Shown here in pieces: positions 1 through 10,092 of a DNA stretch of 64,000 nt; the first letter of the stretch is position 1; each line of letters opens with the position of its first letter. Position numbers and translations under genes: made by a program. This DNA is from Shigella phage pSs-1 (lineage: Viruses > Uroviricota > Caudoviricetes > Pantevenvirales). The stretch lies in assembly GCF_000930595.1 (NCBI RefSeq), contig NC_025829.1; one strand, written 5' to 3'. The notes below the pieces were generated by a model that was not told the DNA's origin, did no database searches, and was given only the letters and a program-made list of their open reading frames with translations.

Positions 1-746
1 AAACTGTAGTTGGAATTCCTGTAACTCGTGCTGTTGATAACTTAGTCAATTGGAGAACCGCAGCAGGTTCATACACTGATAATAACTTTAATATCAGTTC
101 AACCTACGCAGCAATTGACGGTAACTACAAGTATCAGTATGACAAATATAATGATGTAAATCGTTGGGTTCCATTAGCAGCTGATATTGCTGGTTTATGC
201 GCGAGAACAGATAACGTTTCTCAGACTTGGATGTCCCCAGCTGGTTATAATCGCGGCCAGATTTTGAACGTTATTAAACTTGCTATTGAAACTCGCCAAG
301 CTCAGCGCGACCGTTTATACCAAGAAGCTATCAACCCAGTAACTGGTACAGGCGGTGATGGTTACGTATTATATGGTGATAAAACAGCTACTTCTGTTCC
401 TTCTCCATTTGATCGTATTAACGTTCGTCGTCTGTTTAATATGTTGAAAACGAATATCGGACGTAGTTCAAAATATCGTTTGTTCGAATTAAACAACGCG
501 TTTACTCGTTCATCGTTCCGCACAGAAACTTCCCAGTACTTGCAGGGAATTAAAGCTCTCGGTGGAATTTATGAATATCGTGTAGTTTGCGATACAACAA
601 ATAACACTCCGTCAGTAATTGATAGAAATGAGTTTGTTGCAACATTCTACATCCAACCGGCGCGCAGTATAAATTATATTACTTTGAATTTCGTCGCAAC
701 TGCTACTGGTGCAGACTTCGATGAGTTAACTGGTCTTGCAGGTTAA
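1..746 (+). CDS. 18: Tail sheath protein gp18, C-terminal part (5' truncated by window edge)
   Basis: The open frame enters at base 3 and ends with TAA at 744-746, giving about 247 residues of a protein that is about 659 residues in T4. The visible part has the T4 gp18 C-terminal sequence, including NRGQILNVIKLAIETRQAQR and the end DFDELTGLAG. gp18 subunits stack as rings around the gp19 tube and contract to drive the tube through the outer membrane. The C-terminal region belongs to the conserved inner core that contacts the tube. Gene 19 follows in T4; here an endonuclease gene and two late promoters intervene. Family assignment is secure; the start lies upstream of the window. Confidence 0.97.
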   Translation, partial: TVVGIPVTRAVDNLVNWRTAAGSYTDNNFNISSTYAAIDGNYKYQYDKYNDVNRWVPLAADIAGLCARTDNVSQTWMSPAGYNRGQILNVIKLAIETRQAQRDRLYQEAINPVTGTGGDGYVLYGDKTATSVPSPFDRINVRRLFNMLKTNIGRSSKYRLFELNNAFTRSSFRTETSQYLQGIKALGGIYEYRVVCDTTNNTPSVIDRNEFVATFYIQPARSINYITLNFVATATGADFDELTGLAG

Positions 747-754
747 TTGATTAT

Positions 755-768
755 GGGGCTTCGGCCCC
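755..768 (+). terminator. UUCG hairpin after gene 18
   Basis: GGGGC, loop TTCG, GCCCC, starting 8 nt after the gene 18 stop. The stable UUCG tetraloop hairpin is typical of T4 intergenic 3' ends, but the following T run is short, so it may work as an mRNA 3'-end stabiliser more than as a strong terminator. The endonuclease ribosome site begins only 8 nt downstream. Confidence 0.7.
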
Positions 769-785
769 TATTCTCGAGGAAACAA

Positions 786-1403
786 GTGATTATTTCTAAG
801 TTTGTTAAAGTGAAAATTGTACCATCAAATTTTAAACATTATCAATCAAAGGGTTATAAATTAACACCTCTTGGAGCGGTTAAACATGGATTTAGGTATT
901 ATGAAATTGATGTTAAAGTTGAAGACATTAAAGGTAGTACCGCGTATGTAAAATGCCGTTGCGATAAATGTGGAATTGAATATAACCAACGCATTGGAAG
1001 AAACACTGATATTTGTCGTGATTGCCGTCATAAAGATAAAATGCGCAATAATTCATATGGTTCCGCGAATAAAGGAAAAACAGTAGAATGTATGCATGGC
1101 GTAAATCATCCAAGATGGAACCCAAATAAATCTGAAATGCGTGAATATATTTCATTGGTATATAAAGAAACTCGTAAGCATAAGAAAATTTGGTCAAAAT
1201 GGCCAAATGCTGATAAAATAGGAGTGTGCGGTACAAAAGGTGCTTACCAACTTGATCATAAGGTATCTATCAAATACGGTTTTGATAATTTAATTCCTGC
1301 TGAAATAATTGGCGGTATTAATAATTTAGAAATAATCACTTGGGAATCTAACCGAGAAAAGTCAAAAAGAAATAGTGTAGATCTTTGGGATTTACTAGAA
1401 TGA
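786..1403 (+). CDS. Free-standing HNH-type homing endonuclease between genes 18 and 19
   Basis: I chose the GTG at 786 (205 aa) because GAGGA at 776-780 sits 5 nt before it; an upstream TTG/ATG in the same frame would read through the gene 18 hairpin. Residues about 58-81 hold a CxxC...CxxC zinc-ribbon (CDKCG and CRDC), and the C-terminal half holds an HNH-like core: QLDHKVSI, then NNLEIITWESNREKSK, the usual bba-metal pattern with a terminal Asn/basic segment. Such enzymes nick or cut an endonuclease-free allele so that repair copies the gene in. T4 has no gene here. Codon use is AT-rich, like T-even mobile endonuclease genes. The target is probably in or beside gene 18 or 19; this is inference. 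Confidence 0.85.
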   Translation: MIISKFVKVKIVPSNFKHYQSKGYKLTPLGAVKHGFRYYEIDVKVEDIKGSTAYVKCRCDKCGIEYNQRIGRNTDICRDCRHKDKMRNNSYGSANKGKTVECMHGVNHPRWNPNKSEMREYISLVYKETRKHKKIWSKWPNADKIGVCGTKGAYQLDHKVSIKYGFDNLIPAEIIGGINNLEIITWESNREKSKRNSVDLWDLLE

Positions 1404-1410
1404 TTCTAAA

Positions 1411-1428
1411 GGCCTGTTTCGGCAGGCC
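1411..1428 (+). terminator. Hairpin after the HNH gene
   Basis: GGCCTG and CAGGCC flank a TTTCGG loop, 8 nt after the endonuclease stop. No long T run follows; the sequence continues directly into a TATAAATA late promoter, so hairpin and promoter form a compact boundary unit. Confidence 0.65.
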
Positions 1429-1429
1429 A

Positions 1430-1437
1430 TATAAATA
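1430..1437 (+). promoter_or_regulatory. Late promoter TATAAATA (first of two before gene 19)
   Basis: Exact match to the T4 late promoter -10 motif read by gp55-gp33-gp45 RNA polymerase, about 74 nt before gene 19. A second copy lies at 1489. Having two is unusual; this one may have come with the endonuclease insertion or mark the former 18-19 junction. Confidence 0.7.
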
Positions 1438-1488
1438 CACTATATCCTTAATTCTTTAATTCTATATGCCCTAGGTTAAACATAGGGA

Positions 1489-1496
1489 TATAAATA
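1489..1496 (+). promoter_or_regulatory. Late promoter TATAAATA for gene 19
   Basis: Exact late promoter -10 motif ending 14 nt before the gene 19 ATG. Confidence 0.85.
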
Positions 1497-1510
1497 CTAC
1501 AGAGGCTAAT

Positions 1511-2002
1511 ATGTTTGTAGATGATGTAACACGAGCGTTTGAATCTGGTGATTTTGCTCGACCTAACTTATTCCAAGTAGAAATTTCTTATCTTGGACAA
1601 AATTTTACGTTTCAATGCAAAGCCACTGCTTTACCAGCTGGTATTGTAGAAAAAATTCCAGTCGGATTTATGAACCGTAAAATTAACGTAGCAGGCGATC
1701 GTACATTCGATGACTGGACTGTTACAGTAATGAACGATGAGGCACATGATGCTCGCCAGAAGTTTGTTGATTGGCAAAGCATTGCTGCTGGGCAAGGGAA
1801 CGAAATTACTGGTGGAAAACCAGCAGAATATAAAAAGAGCGCTGTTGTTCGCCAATACGCTCGTGATGCTAAAACTGTAACAAAAGAAGTCGAAATTAAA
1901 GGCCTGTGGCCTACTAACGTGGGTGAACTTCAATTAGATTGGGATTCAAACAATGAAATCCAAACATTTGAAGTAACTCTTGCTCTCGATTATTGGGAAT
2001 AA
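1511..2002 (+). CDS. 19: Tail tube protein gp19
   Basis: The 163-residue product has the same length as T4 gp19 and begins MFVDDVTRAFESGDFARPN. It polymerises into the hexameric rings of the tail tube on the gp48-gp54 baseplate platform, with length set by gp29; DNA passes through it. An AGAGG ribosome site lies 4 nt before the ATG. It is read from the late promoter at 1489 and ends before a GAAA-loop hairpin. The fold is the tail-tube/Hcp family. No anomalies seen. Confidence 0.97.
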   Translation: MFVDDVTRAFESGDFARPNLFQVEISYLGQNFTFQCKATALPAGIVEKIPVGFMNRKINVAGDRTFDDWTVTVMNDEAHDARQKFVDWQSIAAGQGNEITGGKPAEYKKSAVVRQYARDAKTVTKEVEIKGLWPTNVGELQLDWDSNNEIQTFEVTLALDYWE

Positions 2003-2007
2003 AATGA

Positions 2008-2025
2008 ATGGGGAGAAATCCCCAT
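2008..2025 (+). terminator. Hairpin after gene 19
   Basis: ATGGGGA and TCCCCAT enclose a GAAA tetraloop; no long T run follows. Likely an mRNA 3' stabilising structure or weak terminator. Confidence 0.6.
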
Positions 2026-2034
2026 CCTGCTTAA

Positions 2035-3659
<1,625 letters not shown>

Positions 3660-3660
<1 letters not shown>

Positions 3661-3917
3661 TGGAAGGTTTAATTGAAGCTATTAAATCAAACGACCTCGT
3701 AGCCGCTCGTAAATTCTTTGCTGAAGCCATGGCTGCAAGAACGATTGATTTAATTAAAGAAGAAAAAATCGCTATCGCTCGCAATTTCTTAATCGAAGGT
3801 GAAGAACCTGATGATGAGGATGATGATGAAGACGAGGATGATGAAGATAGCGATGATAAAGACGACAAAAAAGACAAAGACTCTGACGAAGATGACGAAG
3901 ACGAGGATGATGAATAA
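3660..3917 (+). CDS. 67: Prohead core protein gp67
   Basis: 85 residues, against about 80 in T4. Residues 1-48 are mixed helical sequence; from about residue 49 the protein is almost entirely Asp and Glu with a few Lys and Ser, encoded by tandem GAT/GAC/GAA/GAG codons. gp67 is a minor scaffold component cut by the gp21 protease, leaving internal peptides in the head. The length difference lies within the acidic tract, as expected for slippage in a low-complexity codon run. Start and stop overlap genes 20 and 68 by TAATG. Confidence 0.93.
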
Positions 3918-4342
3918 TGCTTCTGATCCCTGAAACTCATGAATTAGTTCTCGAGAATGTCGAAGCACTTATTCCTGAAGCACAGGGTCGCTTTGACGAA
4001 TTGTCTTCTGCTTTAAATAAAGACGATATAAATACAATTGTCGAGAATATGCTTGATGATGAAACTGATTTAGCGATTGCATTAGCTTCTATTAATGAAG
4101 ATATGCCGCTAAACGAATTCATCGTTAAACATGTTTCTGCTCGTGGTGAAATTACACGTACTAAAGACCGCAAGACGCGTGAACGTAATGCATTTCAAAC
4201 CACCGGGCTGTCTAAAGCAAAACGTAGACAAATTGCTCGCAAAGCTACCAAAACGAAGATTGCCAACCCAGCAGGTCAATCTCGTGCTCAGCGTAAGCGT
4301 AAAAAAGCTCTTAAACGCCGTAAAGCATTAGGATTAAGCTAA
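3917..4342 (+). CDS. 68: Prohead core protein gp68
   Basis: 141 residues, as in T4. The N-terminal 70 residues are acidic and probably helical; the C-terminal 60 are very basic ([19 protein letters not shown]), giving a strongly polar charge layout. gp68 helps set prohead shape and length and is processed by gp21. It is coupled by TAATG to gp67 before and the protease after. A second frame inside it (4131-4331) is read as a shadow. Confidence 0.93.
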   Translation: MLLIPETHELVLENVEALIPEAQGRFDELSSALNKDDINTIVENMLDDETDLAIALASINEDMPLNEFIVKHVSARGEITRTKDRKTRERNAFQTTGLSKAKRRQIARKATKTKIANPAGQSRAQRKRKKALKRRKALGLS

Positions 4343-4980
4343 TGAATGAACCCCAATTACTAATTGAAACTTGGGGTCAACCTGGCGAAATTATTGATGG
4401 CGTGCCAATGCTTGAATCTCATGATGGAAAAGACCTAGGTTTAAAACCTGGTTTATACATCGAAGGAATATTCATGCAAGCGGAAGTCGTCAATAGAAAT
4501 AAACGTCTTTATCCAAAACGCATATTAGAAAAAGCGGTAAAAGACTATATCAATGAGCAAGTTTTAACTAAACAAGCTCTCGGAGAATTAAATCATCCTC
4601 CACGCGCTAATGTTGACCCGATGCAAGCCGCTATCATTATAGAAGATATGTGGTGGAAAGGAAATGACGTATACGGACGAGCTCGTGTTATTGAAGGTGA
4701 CCATGGTCCTGGAGATAAATTAGCAGCTAATATTCGTGCCGGATGGATTCCAGGAGTTTCTTCTCGTGGATTAGGTTCATTGACTGACACAAATAAAGGT
4801 TATCGTATCGTAAACGAAGGATTCAAATTAACTGTAGGTGTTGATGCAGTATGGGGTCCAAGTGCTCCAGATGCATGGGTAACTCCTAAGGAAATTACCG
4901 AATCACAGACGGCGGAAGCCGATACAAGTGCCGATGACGCCTATATGGCTCTCGCAGAGGCCATGAAAAAAGCGTTATAA
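4342..4980 (+). CDS. 21: Prohead maturation protease gp21
   Basis: 212 residues, the T4 length. The two catalytic residues known for this herpes-assemblin-like serine protease are in place: His85 in GELNHPP and Ser140 in PGVSSRG. The enzyme sits in the scaffold, self-activates, then cuts gp22, gp67, gp68, gp23, gp24 and Alt at (I/L)xE sites before DNA packaging. Its inhibitor Inh is at 11812-12492. The start overlaps the gp68 stop, and the stop overlaps the late promoter of gene 22. Confidence 0.96.
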   Translation: MNEPQLLIETWGQPGEIIDGVPMLESHDGKDLGLKPGLYIEGIFMQAEVVNRNKRLYPKRILEKAVKDYINEQVLTKQALGELNHPPRANVDPMQAAIIIEDMWWKGNDVYGRARVIEGDHGPGDKLAANIRAGWIPGVSSRGLGSLTDTNKGYRIVNEGFKLTVGVDAVWGPSAPDAWVTPKEITESQTAEADTSADDAYMALAEAMKKAL

Positions 4981-4983
4981 ATA
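4976..4983 (+). promoter_or_regulatory. Late promoter TATAAATA for gene 22
   Basis: The exact motif overlaps the last codon and stop of gene 21, 27 nt before the gene 22 ATG. Confidence 0.85.
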
Positions 4984-5010
4984 TTATTATCTAAACAACA
5001 GGACTACAAA

Positions 5011-5820
5011 ATGCTTAAAGAACAACTGATTGCTGAAGCGCAAAAAATTGATGCTTCCGTTGCTCTTGATAGTATTTTCGAATCAGTTAATATTTCTCCG
5101 GAAGCAAAAGAAACTTTCGGCACTGTATTCGAAGCTACCGTCAAGCAGCACGCCGTTAAATTAGCTGAATCTCATATCGCTAAAATTGCTGAAAAAGCAG
5201 AAGAAGAAGTAGAAAAAAATAAAGAAGAAGCCGAAGAAAAAGCTGAGAAGAAAATCGCTGAGCAAGCTTCTAAATTCATCGACCATCTTGCGAAAGAATG
5301 GCTCGCTGAAAATAAATTAGCAGTTGATAAAGGCATCAAAGCCGAACTGTTTGAATCCATGCTTGGTGGATTAAAAGAGCTCTTTGTTGAACACAACGTT
5401 GTTGTTCCAGAAGAATCAGTTGATGTTGTAGCTGAAATGGAAGAAGAGCTGCAAGAACATAAAGAAGAATCAGCTCGTCTGTTCGAAGAACTCAATATGC
5501 GCGACGCATATATCAATTATGTGCAGCGTGAAGTGGCATTGAGCGAAAGTACTAAAGATCTGACTGAGTCTCAAAAAGAAAAAGTCTCTGCTCTGGTCGA
5601 AGGTATGGATTATTCAGATGCATTCTCAAGTAAATTGAGTGCCATCGTAGAAATGGTGAAGAAGTCTAATAAAGATGAAAGCACTATTACTGAGGGTATA
5701 AATACTCCTGATACTGAAGCAGCCGGACTGAATTTCGTCACTGAAGCTGTAGAAGATAAAGCTGCACCTGGTGCAGAAGATATTGTAAGTGTATATGCGA
5801 AAGTCGCATCTCGTTTCTAA
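5011..5820 (+). CDS. 22: Major prohead scaffold protein gp22
   Basis: 269 residues, as in T4. Residues about 50-90 and 125-165 are rich in Glu, Lys and Ala with coiled-coil spacing (AEKAEEEVEKNKEEAEEKAE). gp22 forms the bulk of the scaffold core around which gp23 assembles. gp21 then degrades it to small internal peptides that stay in or leave the head. ACAGGAC precedes the ATG. A second late promoter inside its 3' end (5697) boosts gene 23, so capsid protein is made in excess over scaffold. Confidence 0.96.
   Translation: MLKEQLIAEAQKIDASVALDSIFESVNISPEAKETFGTVFEATVKQHAVKLAESHIAKIAEKAEEEVEKNKEEAEEKAEKKIAEQASKFIDHLAKEWLAENKLAVDKGIKAELFESMLGGLKELFVEHNVVVPEESVDVVAEMEEELQEHKEESARLFEELNMRDAYINYVQREVALSESTKDLTESQKEKVSALVEGMDYSDAFSSKLSAIVEMVKKSNKDESTITEGINTPDTEAAGLNFVTEAVEDKAAPGAEDIVSVYAKVASRF
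5697..5704 (+). promoter_or_regulatory. Late promoter TATAAATA for gene 23, inside gene 22
   Basis: Exact motif within the gene 22 coding sequence, 135 nt before the gene 23 ATG, matching the position of the strong gene 23 late promoter in T4. Confidence 0.85.
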
Positions 5821-5838
5821 TTTTAAAGGTTAACACAA

Positions 5839-7404
5839 ATGACTATCAAAACTAAAGCTGAACTTTTGAACAAATGGAAGCCATTACTGGAAGGTGAAGG
5901 TTTACCGGAAATTGCTAATAGCAAACAAGCGATTATCGCTAAAATCTTTGAAAACCAGGAAAAAGATTTCCAGACAGCTCCAGAATATAAAGACGAAAAA
6001 ATCGCTCAGGCGTTCGGTTCTTTCTTAACAGAAGCTGAAATCGGTGGTGACCACGGTTACAACGCTACTAACATCGCTGCAGGTCAGACTTCTGGCGCAG
6101 TAACTCAGATTGGCCCAGCTGTTATGGGTATGGTACGTCGTGCTATTCCTAACCTGATTGCTTTCGATATTTGCGGTGTTCAGCCGATGAACAGCCCGAC
6201 TGGTCAGGTATTCGCACTGCGCGCAGTATATGGTAAAGACCCAATCGCTGCCGGCGCTAAAGAAGCATTCCACCCAATGTATGGTCCAGATGCAATGTTC
6301 TCTGGTCAGGGTGCTGCTAAGAAATTCACAGCTCTGGCTGCTAGCACACAAACCACAGTAGGTGATATCTATACTCACTTCTTCCAGGACACTGGTACTG
6401 TGTATCTGCAGGCTTCTGCTCAAGTAACAATTAGTTCTACTGCAGATGATGCAGCTAAATTAGATGCTGAAATTAAGAAACAAATGGAAGCTGGTGCACT
6501 GGTAGAAATCGCTGAAGGTATGGCTACTTCTATCGCTGAACTTCAGGAAAGTTTCAACGGTTCAACCGATAACCCATGGAATGAAATGGGCTTCCGTATC
6601 GATAAACAAGTTATCGAAGCTAAATCTCGTCAGCTGAAAGCTGCTTACTCTATCGAATTAGCACAAGACCTCCGCGCTGTTCACGGTATGGATGCTGATG
6701 CTGAACTGTCTGGTATTCTGGCTACCGAAATCATGCTGGAAATCAACCGTGAAGTTGTTGATTGGATTAACTACTCAGCTCAGGTTGGTAAATCTGGTAT
6801 GACCCTGACTCCGGGTTCTAAAGCTGGTGTATTTGACTTCCAGGATCCGATTGATATTCGTGGTGCTCGCTGGGCGGGTGAATCCTTTAAAGCTCTGTTG
6901 TTCCAGATTGACAAAGAAGCAGTTGAAATTGCTCGTCAGACCGGTCGTGGTGAAGGTAACTTCATTATCGCTTCCCGTAACGTAGTTAACGTTCTGGCTT
7001 CAGTTGATACTGGCATTTCTTATGCTGCACAGGGTCTGGCTACCGGCTTTAACACTGATACTACCAAGTCAGTATTTGCTGGTGTTCTGGGTGGTAAATA
7101 CCGTGTATATATCGACCAGTATGCTAAACAGGATTATTTCACCGTAGGTTATAAAGGTCCGAACGAAATGGATGCTGGTATTTACTACGCTCCATATGTA
7201 GCTCTGACTCCGCTGCGTGGTTCCGATCCGAAGAACTTCCAACCAGTAATGGGATTCAAAACTCGTTACGGTATCGGTATCAACCCATTTGCAGAATCCG
7301 CTGCTCAGGCTCCGGCTTCTCGCATCCAGAGCGGTATGCCTTCTATTCTGAATAGCCTTGGTAAAAACGCTTACTTCCGCCGTGTATATGTTAAAGGTAT
7401 CTAA
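5839..7404 (+). CDS. 23: Major capsid protein gp23
   Basis: 521 residues, the T4 length. The gp21 cleavage site is visible after Glu65 (SFLTE / AEIGG), giving mature gp23* of 456 residues, an HK97-fold protein. Hexamers form the prolate capsid. Folding in T4 needs GroEL with the phage co-chaperonin gp31, present here at 32715-33050. Codon use is visibly richer in CTG, GGT and CGT than in neighbours, as expected for the most abundant late protein. A strong UUCG terminator follows. Confidence 0.98.
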   Translation: MTIKTKAELLNKWKPLLEGEGLPEIANSKQAIIAKIFENQEKDFQTAPEYKDEKIAQAFGSFLTEAEIGGDHGYNATNIAAGQTSGAVTQIGPAVMGMVRRAIPNLIAFDICGVQPMNSPTGQVFALRAVYGKDPIAAGAKEAFHPMYGPDAMFSGQGAAKKFTALAASTQTTVGDIYTHFFQDTGTVYLQASAQVTISSTADDAAKLDAEIKKQMEAGALVEIAEGMATSIAELQESFNGSTDNPWNEMGFRIDKQVIEAKSRQLKAAYSIELAQDLRAVHGMDADAELSGILATEIMLEINREVVDWINYSAQVGKSGMTLTPGSKAGVFDFQDPIDIRGARWAGESFKALLFQIDKEAVEIARQTGRGEGNFIIASRNVVNVLASVDTGISYAAQGLATGFNTDTTKSVFAGVLGGKYRVYIDQYAKQDYFTVGYKGPNEMDAGIYYAPYVALTPLRGSDPKNFQPVMGFKTRYGIGINPFAESAAQAPASRIQSGMPSILNSLGKNAYFRRVYVKGI

Positions 7405-7417
7405 TCTTTGACGATTT

Positions 7418-7437
7418 AAGGGACCTTCGGGTCCCTT
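7418..7437 (+). terminator. Terminator after gene 23
   Basis: 8-bp stem AAGGGACC/GGTCCCTT with TTCG loop, then TAGTTGTTTTT. It separates gene 23 from gene 24. In T4 the segD endonuclease lies in this interval; it is absent here. Confidence 0.85.
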
Positions 7438-7452
7438 TAGTTGTTTTTATGG

Positions 7453-7460
7453 TATAAATA
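7453..7460 (+). promoter_or_regulatory. Late promoter TATAAATA for gene 24
   Basis: Exact late motif 27 nt before the gene 24 ATG. Confidence 0.85.
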
Positions 7461-7487
7461 AATCATATAAACCAAAAGGAAAGCGCA

Positions 7488-8771
7488 ATGGCTAAAATCA
7501 ACGAACTTCTGCGCGAATCAACCACAACGAATAGCAACTCAATCGGTCGCCCAAATCTCGTTGCTTTGACTCGCGCTACCACTAAATTAATATATTCTGA
7601 CATTGTAGCAACGCAAAGAACTAATCAACCTGTTGCTGCTTTTTATGGTATCAAATACCTTAACCCAGATAACGAATTTACATTTAAAACTGGTGCTACT
7701 TACGCCGGCGAAGCTGGGTATGTAGACCGAGAACAAATCACAGAATTAACAGAAGAGTCTAAATTAACTCTCAATAAAGGCGATTTATTCAAATATAATA
7801 ATATCGTTTATAAAGTATTAGAAGATACACCATTTGCTGATATTGAAGAAAGCGATTTAGAATTAGCTCTTCAGATTGCAATCGTTCTTTTAAAGGTTCG
7901 TCTATTTTCTGATGCTGCAGTAACAAGCAAATTTGAAAGCTCTGATAGTGAAATTGCGGATGCTAGATTCCAGATTAATAAATGGCAAACCGCAGTTAAA
8001 TCTCGTAAACTTAAAACTGGCATCACAGTTGAATTAGCACAAGATTTAGAAGCAAATGGATTCGATGCTCCTAATTTCTTGGAAGATTTGCTTGCAACCG
8101 AAATGGCGGATGAAATCAATAAAGATATTCTGCAGTCTTTGATTACAGTATCAAAACGCTATAAAGTTACAGGAATTACTGATACTGGATTCATTGATTT
8201 GAGTTATGCATCTGCACCTGAAGCTGGTCGTTCATTATACCGAATGGTGTGTGAAATGGTTTCACATATCCAGAAAGAATCAACTTATACAGCAACGTTC
8301 TGTGTTGCTTCAGCTCGCGCCGCTGCGATTCTTGCTGCATCAGGTTGGTTAAAACATAAACCAGAAGATGACAAATATCTTTCACAAAATGCCTACGGGT
8401 TCTTAGCTAATGGTTTACCGCTTTATTGCGATACCAACAGCCCATTGGATTATGTAATCGTGGGTGTAGTAGAAAATATTGGTGAAAAAGAAATTGTTGG
8501 ATCAATTTTCTATGCTCCGTATACAGAAGGCCTTGACTTAGATGACCCTGAACATGTAGGTGCATTTAAAGTTGTAGTTGATCCAGAAAGTTTGCAGCCA
8601 TCTATCGGTTTATTAGTTAGATATGCTTTATCTGCAAATCCTTACACTGTAGCAAAAGATGAAAAAGAAGCAAGAGTAATTGACGGTGGAGACATGGATA
8701 AAATGGCGGGTCGTTCAGATTTGTCTGTTTTATTAGGTGTTAAGCTACCAAAAATTATCATTGATGAATAA
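7488..8771 (+). CDS. 24: Capsid vertex protein gp24
   Basis: 427 residues, as in T4. It is a paralogue of gp23 (shared HK97-fold stretches such as TVELAQDLEANG against SIELAQDLRAVHG in gp23). It forms pentamers at eleven capsid vertices. The gp21 processing site is after Glu10 in MAKINELLRE. AAAGGAAAG precedes the ATG. The gene ends the first late block and meets leftward rnlB at a bidirectional terminator. Confidence 0.97.
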   Translation: MAKINELLRESTTTNSNSIGRPNLVALTRATTKLIYSDIVATQRTNQPVAAFYGIKYLNPDNEFTFKTGATYAGEAGYVDREQITELTEESKLTLNKGDLFKYNNIVYKVLEDTPFADIEESDLELALQIAIVLLKVRLFSDAAVTSKFESSDSEIADARFQINKWQTAVKSRKLKTGITVELAQDLEANGFDAPNFLEDLLATEMADEINKDILQSLITVSKRYKVTGITDTGFIDLSYASAPEAGRSLYRMVCEMVSHIQKESTYTATFCVASARAAAILAASGWLKHKPEDDKYLSQNAYGFLANGLPLYCDTNSPLDYVIVGVVENIGEKEIVGSIFYAPYTEGLDLDDPEHVGAFKVVVDPESLQPSIGLLVRYALSANPYTVAKDEKEARVIDGGDMDKMAGRSDLSVLLGVKLPKIIIDE

Positions 8772-8774
8772 AAC

Positions 8775-8796
8775 AAAGGGACCTTTCGGTCCCTTT
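8775..8796. terminator. Bidirectional terminator between gene 24 and rnlB
   Basis: 9-bp stem AAAGGGACC/GGTCCCTTT with a TTTC loop, A-rich on the left and T-rich on the right (TTTTTATTT), so it can stop transcripts from both convergent genes. Confidence 0.88.
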
Positions 8797-8800
8797 TTAT

Positions 8801-9805
8801 TTAACTTACCAATTCAATCCAAGCCGGACGAAGTACATCTTGTACCATTTTAACTAATTCCTTTTTAACCAAAGAAGGACTATCCGCTTGAGTTAGAGTA
8901 ATACCTTCACGAGAAGTTTCTTCCAAAATATCTTGAACAGTTAGTCCCATCACCTTTCCAAAATCTTTTGGACCAATTTCGCCAATTTTAGAAATAACGT
9001 TATTTACTCGGTTCAGTGTAACGTAACAAGCTAAAATTCCCACCAATTTGTTATCAGCTTCTGACAGTTCAACTTTAGCTTTAATAGGCTTATCAGACTT
9101 TTTCTTTTCGCTAAATTTAGAGTTCTTGCATTTGATGGCTACACGATTGCGATTAGGCAGCCAAGAAGGATAACAAGGTTTCAATACATATCCTTCAGCG
9201 GTAAATACTTCGCATTTTGCTTCGGCATTCCAAACGCATTTATTTGCATCAACTAATCCAGCGTGGTCTACCGTAAAATTATAATCTTGGACGACGGAAT
9301 CTAAATCATTTGGCAATTTAATAAGTTCTTCAAATTTACCGCGACCTAAAAGTGGAGCCATTTTAAATTTAAATGTATTGCAGAATGATTCCATCATATA
9401 ATCATCGACATAAGTCACATCACCACTTTCTGTAGTAACAATAATGTCAAATACATAAAAATCTTTATCGCCATAATCGACATTCTTCTGAATGCCAGGT
9501 CCGGCGAATTCACCGAAGACTTGATAAGATACAACCGCTGAAGTTTCCATAATATCTTGTACTGCTTTAATGGAATCAGCGTAATTCTTCAAAATAATTT
9601 CATACCCAAAGAAATCTTCAGCAGGAAGAATAGGACCAGTGCGTTTAGCACAAGTTACTTTATCACGCTCAATAATCAACGAGAAATTTGTGCCATGAAT
9701 CTTTTCACGAGCTACCCATTCGCCGCCAGTCAATCCTAAACTGTAAAGTTTTTCAATAAATTTAGAGTTGTAATGATTTTCAAGACTGCTATACTTTTTA
9801 AACAT
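8801..9805 (-). CDS. rnlB: RNA ligase 2 (gp24.1)
   Basis: 334 residues, as in T4 Rnl2. The nucleotidyl-transferase motif I Lys is Lys35 in [13 protein letters not shown]; later motifs include [10 protein letters not shown] and EGYVLKP near 219-225, and [12 protein letters not shown] for motif V. The enzyme adenylates itself, then seals nicks in duplex RNA or RNA/DNA with a 3'-OH/5'-phosphate. Its phage role is not firmly known. The ATG follows a GAGGATTAATT leader supplied by the end of the frameshifted 24.2 gene. Confidence 0.96.
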   Translation of the reverse strand: MFKKYSSLENHYNSKFIEKLYSLGLTGGEWVAREKIHGTNFSLIIERDKVTCAKRTGPILPAEDFFGYEIILKNYADSIKAVQDIMETSAVVSYQVFGEFAGPGIQKNVDYGDKDFYVFDIIVTTESGDVTYVDDYMMESFCNTFKFKMAPLLGRGKFEELIKLPNDLDSVVQDYNFTVDHAGLVDANKCVWNAEAKCEVFTAEGYVLKPCYPSWLPNRNRVAIKCKNSKFSEKKKSDKPIKAKVELSEADNKLVGILACYVTLNRVNNVISKIGEIGPKDFGKVMGLTVQDILEETSREGITLTQADSPSLVKKELVKMVQDVLRPAWIELVS

Positions 9806-9814
9806 AATTAATCC

Positions 9815-10092
9815 TCAAAATGTAATTTCTAACCAATCACCATCACGCTGATCACTATTGACTTTAAAGCTAAATCCTTCTTTTCTCAGCCAATCACCAA
9901 TTTCTTCAGTAATCAATTTATCGCGAGCAGTACAATAATAACTAAAATATGTTTTACCTTGTTCAGCTGCTTTATTAGCAAGTTCCGAAAAATCTTTAAT
10001 AAAACACTCTAGCTTAAACTGTTTACTTTTAAGTGCTTTTCGCGTAATCGATTAGCAAAAGATTCATTTTCATAAAGATCATACTGTTCCAT
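9815..10092 (-). pseudogene. 24.2: Gene 24.2, broken by a single missing base
   Basis: Reading from ATG at 10092 gives MEQYDLYENESFANRLREK, then the frame is lost and stops at TAG. Adding one base in the A run (plus-strand T run 10037-10040) restores ALKSKQFKLECFIKDF and continues to a TGA at 9815-9817, for a protein of about 92 residues ending GDWLEITF. The interval is 278 nt, one short of a multiple of three. No start codon exists for the second part alone. Function unknown. It lies between 24.3 (overlapping its start) and rnlB. Either a true frameshift or a homopolymer read error. Confidence 0.75.

Noticed and set aside
747-785. Upstream TTG/ATG start for the HNH gene
   Set aside because: It would translate through the gene 18 UUCG hairpin and has no ribosome site; GTG at 786 has GAGGA at 5 nt.
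4131-4331. 66-codon plus-strand ORF inside gene 68
   Set aside because: No ribosome site and out of frame within a solid conserved gene.
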